From the NCBI GenBank assembly GCA_013153675.1, contig JAADEA010000142.1:1-9355 (forward strand): a DNA stretch of 9,355 nt. Reading direction: 5' to 3'. The notes beneath the pieces are model-generated. The model was not told where the DNA came from and searched no databases. It saw only the letters and a program-made list of their open reading frames with translations. Of this stretch, positions 6,249 through 9,355 are shown piece by piece; positions within the stretch are counted from its first letter, which is position 1; the number at the start of each line of letters is the position of its first letter. This stretch comes from Campylobacterota bacterium (lineage in GTDB: Bacteria > Campylobacterota > Campylobacteria > Campylobacterales > Sulfurovaceae). Both the position numbers and the translations under genes were made by a program.

Positions 6249-7547
6249 ATGAGAGAGAATAAAAAAGCTTTTGGATTGTGGAGTGCGGTATTTTTGGGAA
6301 TTGGTTCAATGGTTGGAATTGGTATTTTTATTGTAATTGGAGAGGCTGGAGCAATTGCTGGAAATTTAGTAATTTTAACATTTTTAATAGGGGGAATTAT
6401 TGCTCTTTTAGCTGGATACTCTTTAGCAAAGCTCTCTCTTAGATATCCAAGTAGAGGTGGAGTAATTGAATTTTTAGTTCAAGAGTATAACGAGGGAGTA
6501 TTTAGTGGAGCTTTTGGGGTGTTGTTCTATTTAGCTCAATTAATAGGTTTAGCAGCTGTTACTAAATCTTTTGGAACATATGCGGCTACTTATATATCGG
6601 CTAATAGTATAGATCCTTTTTATGTGAATTTATTTGCAATTTTAATTTTGACTTTTTTTACTATTATAAATTTAATTGGTGCCTCTATTGTAGCAAAGAG
6701 TGAGAGTTTAATAGTGATAATAAAACTTACTGCTTTAGTTTTATTTGTAGGAGCAGCTCTTTTATATATTAAGCCTCAATATTTTACTTTAAAAGATGCT
6801 CCATCAATTATAAATCTTTTTTATGCTTTAGGGCTTGTATTTTTTGCATATCAAGGTTTTAGTGTAATTACAAATAGTGTAGAAGATCTGGAAAATCCTA
6901 AGAAAAATATTTTAAGAGCGATGATTATATCTATTAGTTTAGTAATTGCTCTATATGTTTTAACAGCTATTGCAGTAATTGGAAATTTACCTCTATCAGA
7001 AGTAATAAAGGCAAAAGATTATGCGCTTGCAGAGGCTGCAAAACCTATTTTTGGAGATATTGGATTTAAGATAATGGCAGCAGTTGCTCTTATCTCTGCT
7101 ACAAGTGCTATAAATGCATCTTTATATGCGGCTACTCAAATTAGTTATCAACTTGCTAAAAAAGGAGAGCTTCCAGAAATTTATGAATATAATGTTTTTA
7201 ACTCTACTGAAGGGCTTATTGTATCTGCTCTTTTAATTGTTCCAATGATTTTGTTTTTAAATTTAGGCGAAATTGCCACAATTGCTTCTATTGTTGTATT
7301 AATAATTCAAGGATTTGTCCATTTAGGACATTTAAAGAAGATTAAAGAGACTAATGCAAATATTATTCTTATAATTTTAGCTACAATTGGCACATTTGGC
7401 GCTGCTATATTTGCTCTTTTATATAGTGCTCATAAAAATCCTCAAATTATTCTTTATGTAATAGCATCTTTTATTGGAGCATTTTTATTAGAGTTGATTT
7501 TAAGAGTAACTACAAAAAGAATTATTAAGAAACAAATTAGCTACTAA
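6249..7547 (+). CDS. APC-superfamily amino acid permease
   Basis: A 432-residue inner-membrane transporter of the amino acid-polyamine-organocation superfamily. TM1 (about 10-31) holds the unwound substrate-site motif GSMVGIGIF (19-27), the clearest family mark. I count 12 hydrophobic segments, near 10-31, 36-58, 84-116 (long), 125-147, 152-174, 187-208, 222-244, 271-298, 321-338, 341-361, 371-392 and 398-418. TM6 (FYALGLVFFAYQGFSVITNS) and the loop after it, VEDLENPKKNILRA (211-224), are also typical. The substrate is not predictable; amino acids or a polyamine are usual. ATG at 6249 has AAGGA at 6238-6242 with 6-nt spacing, 10 nt after yraN, so it is probably the last gene of the operon. 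Its stop codon lies in the palindrome shared with the convergent lipoprotein gene. Confidence 0.93.
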   Translation: MRENKKAFGLWSAVFLGIGSMVGIGIFIVIGEAGAIAGNLVILTFLIGGIIALLAGYSLAKLSLRYPSRGGVIEFLVQEYNEGVFSGAFGVLFYLAQLIGLAAVTKSFGTYAATYISANSIDPFYVNLFAILILTFFTIINLIGASIVAKSESLIVIIKLTALVLFVGAALLYIKPQYFTLKDAPSIINLFYALGLVFFAYQGFSVITNSVEDLENPKKNILRAMIISISLVIALYVLTAIAVIGNLPLSEVIKAKDYALAEAAKPIFGDIGFKIMAAVALISATSAINASLYAATQISYQLAKKGELPEIYEYNVFNSTEGLIVSALLIVPMILFLNLGEIATIASIVVLIIQGFVHLGHLKKIKETNANIILIILATIGTFGAAIFALLYSAHKNPQIILYVIASFIGAFLLELILRVTTKRIIKKQISY

Positions 7548-7565
7548 GAAAAACTTCTTAGTAGC
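7540..7565 (-). terminator. Perfect 11-bp palindrome containing both convergent stop codons; terminator for the OmpA gene
   Basis: GCTACTAAGAA (7540-7550), loop AAAC (7551-7554) and TTCTTAGTAGC (7555-7565) form a perfect hairpin. The permease TAA (7545-7547) is in the left arm and the lipoprotein TAA (7558-7560, - strand) in the right arm. On the - strand it is followed by T-rich TAATTTGTTTC, a fair intrinsic terminator. On the + strand the next bases (ATGGGTTTG) are not T-rich, so + strand termination would be weaker. Confidence 0.75.
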
Positions 7566-8283
7566 ATGGGTTTGTAATATCTGCAGTTGAGTTATATAGG
7601 TAAACTTCTACTCTTCTATTTAGAGCTCTTGCTTGAGGGCTTTTATTTGGAACAAGTGGTTTATTATATGAGCATCCTCTAACTAAGATTTTATTTGAAA
7701 CACCTTGATTTCTAAGAAAGTTTGCCACATTTTGGGCTCTTCTTAAAGATAGTTGGTAGTTATAATCGTAGCTTCCTACACTATCTGTAAATCCTGCTAC
7801 TTGAACAATAGTTTGAGGATATCTTCTTAAGACTGCAGCAAGTTTTGCTACTTTATTCATAGCAGATGGTCTCATTTGATCAGAATTAAATGGGAACATC
7901 ATCTTGTCTCTAAATAGAATTCTTACATATCTATCACCTTTTACTACAACAATATCTCTATTTGGATCAACAAGTGCTAATGGATCATTTGCTACATGTG
8001 TTCCAAGGGCTCTTGCTACTGCATTTGCTTGTTCATCTAATAAATATCCAATTCCTCCTCCAACTGCTGCTCCTGCTGCTGCTCCAATTAGGGCACCTTT
8101 TAATTTTTTCTTTTTACTTGTAGTAGCTCCAACTACTGCTCCAGTAATAGCTCCAAGTAATGCTCCTGTTTTAGTTCTTTGATAGCTATTGTCTTCTACT
8201 AAATTTTGCTGTACTGCTGCACATGAAGTAAATAGAATTGCTGCAGTAGCTATTGATACAAATTTAAATAGAGTTTTTTTCAT
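7558..8283 (-). CDS. OmpA-family outer-membrane lipoprotein with glycine-zipper region
   Basis: A 241-residue envelope protein. Residues 1-20 are a lipoprotein signal peptide (MKK, then a hydrophobic stretch) ending LFTSC, with Cys21 as the lipidation site; the lipobox is slightly off consensus. Residues about 40-81 are two Gly/Ala-rich segments (GALLGAITGAVVG and GALIGAAAGAAVGGGIG) around a KKKKLK turn, as in glycine-zipper proteins such as YiaD. Residues about 128-230 are the OmpA peptidoglycan-binding domain: FPFNSDQMRPSA, GFTDSVGSYDYN with Asp167, LSLRRAQNV with Arg182 (the pair expected to bind diaminopimelate), and NRRVEVYL. Cys204 and Cys240 could form a disulfide. It probably anchors the outer membrane to the cell wall. 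It is monocistronic, with its own promoter and terminator. Confidence 0.93.
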   Translation of the reverse strand: MKKTLFKFVSIATAAILFTSCAAVQQNLVEDNSYQRTKTGALLGAITGAVVGATTSKKKKLKGALIGAAAGAAVGGGIGYLLDEQANAVARALGTHVANDPLALVDPNRDIVVVKGDRYVRILFRDKMMFPFNSDQMRPSAMNKVAKLAAVLRRYPQTIVQVAGFTDSVGSYDYNYQLSLRRAQNVANFLRNQGVSNKILVRGCSYNKPLVPNKSPQARALNRRVEVYLYNSTADITNPCY

Positions 8284-8287
8284 TAAT

Positions 8288-8294
8288 CCTCCTT
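8288..8294 (-). promoter_or_regulatory. Strong ribosome binding site of the OmpA lipoprotein gene
   Basis: AAGGAGG on the - strand, 4 nt before the ATG at 8283-8281. It is the strongest Shine-Dalgarno in the window, fitting an abundant envelope protein. Confidence 0.75.
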
Positions 8295-8311
8295 CTTAAA
8301 ACTTTAAAAAG

Positions 8312-8340
8312 ATTATAACGCTCTTAGGATAAATTGTAAA
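8312..8340 (-). promoter_or_regulatory. Sigma70-type promoter of the OmpA lipoprotein gene
   Basis: Read on the - strand, TTTACA (8340-8335), a 17-bp spacer and a perfect TATAAT (8317-8312). Transcription would start near 8305, giving a leader of about 22 nt. Its -35 is only 3 bp from the -35-like element of the divergent rnpB promoter. Confidence 0.75.
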
Positions 8341-8343
8341 GAG

Positions 8344-8371
8344 TTGCAAAAATATTTCTTTATGGTAAAAT
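8344..8371 (+). promoter_or_regulatory. Promoter of rnpB
   Basis: TTGCAA (8344-8349), a 16-bp spacer and TAAAAT (8366-8371) preceded by TGG, an extended -10. The expected start near 8378-8380 coincides with the 5' end of the RNase P RNA P1 helix, which supports the call. Confidence 0.7.
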
Positions 8372-8379
8372 TATTTAAA

Positions 8380-8708
8380 GAGGGTATGGCAGATGGTTGC
8401 TTGCAAAAGCAAGAGGAAAGTCCGGGCTGCAGTAAGGCAGGACTCCACCTAACGGGTGGCCGGAGTAATCCGAGGGCAAGTGCAACAGAGAGTAGACCGC
8501 CTAAAGATTATCTTTAGGTAAGGGTGAAAGGGTGGGGTAAGAGCCCACCAGCACCTTTGGTAACAAAGGTGGCTAGGTAAACCCAGTCCGCAGCAAGAAG
8601 CACCTGGTATAAGCCTTACAATTTGTGTGCTTCGCTAAAGCTCTATGGTGACATAGAGCTTAGATAAATAACCATCTAAAACAGAACCCGGCTTATAGCC
8701 ATGCCCTC
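8380..8708 (+). ncRNA. rnpB: RNase P RNA, bacterial class A
   Basis: The catalytic RNA that removes 5' leaders from pre-tRNAs. The two universal blocks are present: GAGGAAAGTCCGGGC (8413-8427) and ACAGAACCCGGCTTATAG (8681-8698), which pair as P4. P1 is GAGGGTATGGC (8380-8390) with GCCATGCCCTC (8698-8708); P2 is AGATGGTT (8391-8398) with AACCATCT (8670-8677); P3 is the short CTTGC/GCAAG hairpin (8400-8413). ACAGAGAGTAGACCGCC leads into P12 (8500-8518). The GTAA-capped P14-like hairpin (8552-8571) and the GTGA-capped P18-like hairpin (8638-8661) are GNRA tetraloops. The P15-like stem (8597-8603 with 8627-8633) encloses only 23 nt. It is about 329 nt and transcribed divergently from the OmpA gene. 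Ends are set by P1 and could differ by a base or two. Confidence 0.97.
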
Positions 8709-8714
8709 TTTTTT
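8698..8714 (+). terminator. Likely rnpB terminator (P1 3' strand plus T-run)
   Basis: The G+C-rich 3' strand of P1 is followed directly by TTTTTT (8709-8714). The pairing partner is far upstream (8380-8390), so this is not an ordinary local hairpin; the exact mature 3' end may also depend on trimming. Confidence 0.4.
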
Positions 8715-8738
8715 ACAATAAATTTAAGAGATATCTTT

Positions 8739-8747
8739 TGCTATAAT
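8739..8747 (+). promoter_or_regulatory. Extended -10 promoter for the HlyD-like gene
   Basis: TGCTATAAT is a perfect TATAAT (8742-8747) with a TGn extension, 26 nt before the ATG. No well-spaced -35 is seen. The start would be near 8754, with a leader of about 20 nt that contains AAGGA (8764-8768). Confidence 0.65.
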
Positions 8748-8773
8748 CTCTCCCAAAGCTTCAAAGGATTTTG

Positions 8774-9355
8774 ATGAGAGCTCTTTTAATTTTGATTTTA
8801 CCTCTATTTTTAGTAGCTGAAGTTCACTATGCAAAAGTAGAGCCTTTTAAAGTATATACCATTAGATCTGTTGTAAGTGGAAAAGTAATCTTATCAAGAG
8901 ATGATTTAGAAGGTGAGATAGTTAATGGAGAGATTATAGCAATTGATGATAAAGTAGATAAAAAAGATCTTGTTATAACGAAAGAGAATATCTCTATTTT
9001 AAAAAAACAAATAGAGATAAATCAGCAGCTTTTACCAGCACTAAAAGAGAATCTATCAAGAAAGAGAGCATATTTTAATAGAGTGGATAGTTCAAGTAGT
9101 TTTTCTAAAAATCAAAAAGATATGGCTTTTGCTTCTTTTTTGGCTGCAAAGAGAGATTTTCTCTCTATAAAAGAGAAAATTTTAACTCTAAAGAGCCAAT
9201 TAAACTCTCTAAGAGATAAAGAGACTCTATTAAAAGATAAAATCTCAAATAAACATATTACTATCAAAAATAGATATCTATATAAAATTTATGTAAAAAA
9301 GGGTGAATTTGTATTAACTAACTCTCTTTTGGCAAAAGTTATGGATATATCTAAA
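8774..9355 (+). CDS. HlyD-like periplasmic adaptor (membrane fusion protein), 3'-partial
   Basis: An open frame of 194 codons that runs off the right edge with no stop. Residues 1-15 are a signal peptide (short MR start, then hydrophobic ALLILILPLFLVA), so the mature protein is periplasmic. Residues about 22-62 (KVEPFKVYTIRSVVSGKVI, then NGEIIAIDDKVD) look like the first half of the split biotinyl-lipoyl-like domain of HlyD/RND adaptors. About 65-158 is a Lys/Glu/Leu-rich heptad-like helical region, the expected coiled-coil hairpin. About 160-191 (NRYLYKIYVKKGEFVLTNSLLAKVMD) looks like the second half-motif. Such adaptors join an inner-membrane pump to a TolC-type channel; partner genes would be downstream, outside the window. 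ATG at 8774 has AAGGA at 5-nt spacing and a promoter just upstream. Confidence 0.85.
   Translation, partial: MRALLILILPLFLVAEVHYAKVEPFKVYTIRSVVSGKVILSRDDLEGEIVNGEIIAIDDKVDKKDLVITKENISILKKQIEINQQLLPALKENLSRKRAYFNRVDSSSSFSKNQKDMAFASFLAAKRDFLSIKEKILTLKSQLNSLRDKETLLKDKISNKHITIKNRYLYKIYVKKGEFVLTNSLLAKVMDISK

Noticed and set aside
7904..8182. 92-codon open frame on the + strand
   Set aside because: It is antisense to the OmpA lipoprotein gene. Its Ala/Pro-rich translation is the mirror of the Gly/Ala-rich zipper region.
8552..8661. Strong hairpins read as stand-alone terminators or attenuators
   Set aside because: Both GNRA-capped hairpins are internal helices of the RNase P RNA and neither is followed by a T-run.
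1..9355. CRISPR arrays, insertion sequences, prophage, tRNA genes and attachment sites
   Set aside because: No spaced direct repeats, transposase or integrase motifs, cloverleaf sequences or broken genes were seen on either strand.

Overview
The window is strongly AT-rich, codes Arg almost only with AGA/AGG, and is tightly packed with overlapping genes. Protein similarity recognised by eye and the aminotransferase-hom gene order point to Campylobacterota (the former Epsilonproteobacteria). The most likely source is a free-living or vent-type member (Nautiliales-, Nitratiruptor- or Sulfurimonas-like). The genus cannot be fixed from the sequence alone. No phage, transposon, CRISPR array, tRNA or rRNA was seen.

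Region 1 (1-2984, + strand) is an amino-acid operon whose promoter lies outside the window. It holds a protein of unknown function with an acidic leader and a basic C-terminal domain, an AlaC/LL-diaminopimelate-type class I/II aminotransferase, and homoserine dehydrogenase (hom) with a C-terminal ACT domain. A modest hairpin that includes the hom stop codon, followed by T-rich sequence, probably ends it.

Region 2 (3044-7565, + strand) starts at an extended -10 promoter and reads dtd (D-aminoacyl-tRNA deacylase), a 98-aa single-domain cupin, a 695-aa cytosolic FdhF-like formate dehydrogenase / molybdopterin oxidoreductase, yraN (UPF0102 nuclease-fold protein) and a 12-TM APC amino-acid permease. 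The first four genes overlap by 4, 1 and 1 nt and the permease follows after 10 nt, so this looks like one co-translated unit. In Campylobacter jejuni and Helicobacter pylori, as I recall them, yraN directly follows hom; here about 2.9 kb (dtd-cupin-FDH) separates them. The FDH has no partner subunit, Tat signal or maturation gene in the window, and the cupin directly before it is an unexplained companion.

Region 3 (7540-8371) has an OmpA-family lipoprotein on the - strand, convergent with the permease. The two genes share a perfect 11-bp palindrome that contains both stop codons. The OmpA promoter is back-to-back with the rnpB promoter.

Region 4 (8366-9355, + strand) holds the gene for the class A RNase P RNA (rnpB), then a promoter and the first 194 codons of a HlyD-like periplasmic adaptor that runs off the window.

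Most of the window is conserved chromosomal housekeeping. The least explained parts are the cupin/FDH pair and its placement, and the unknown protein at the left edge. I saw no clear sign of a wholly new system.
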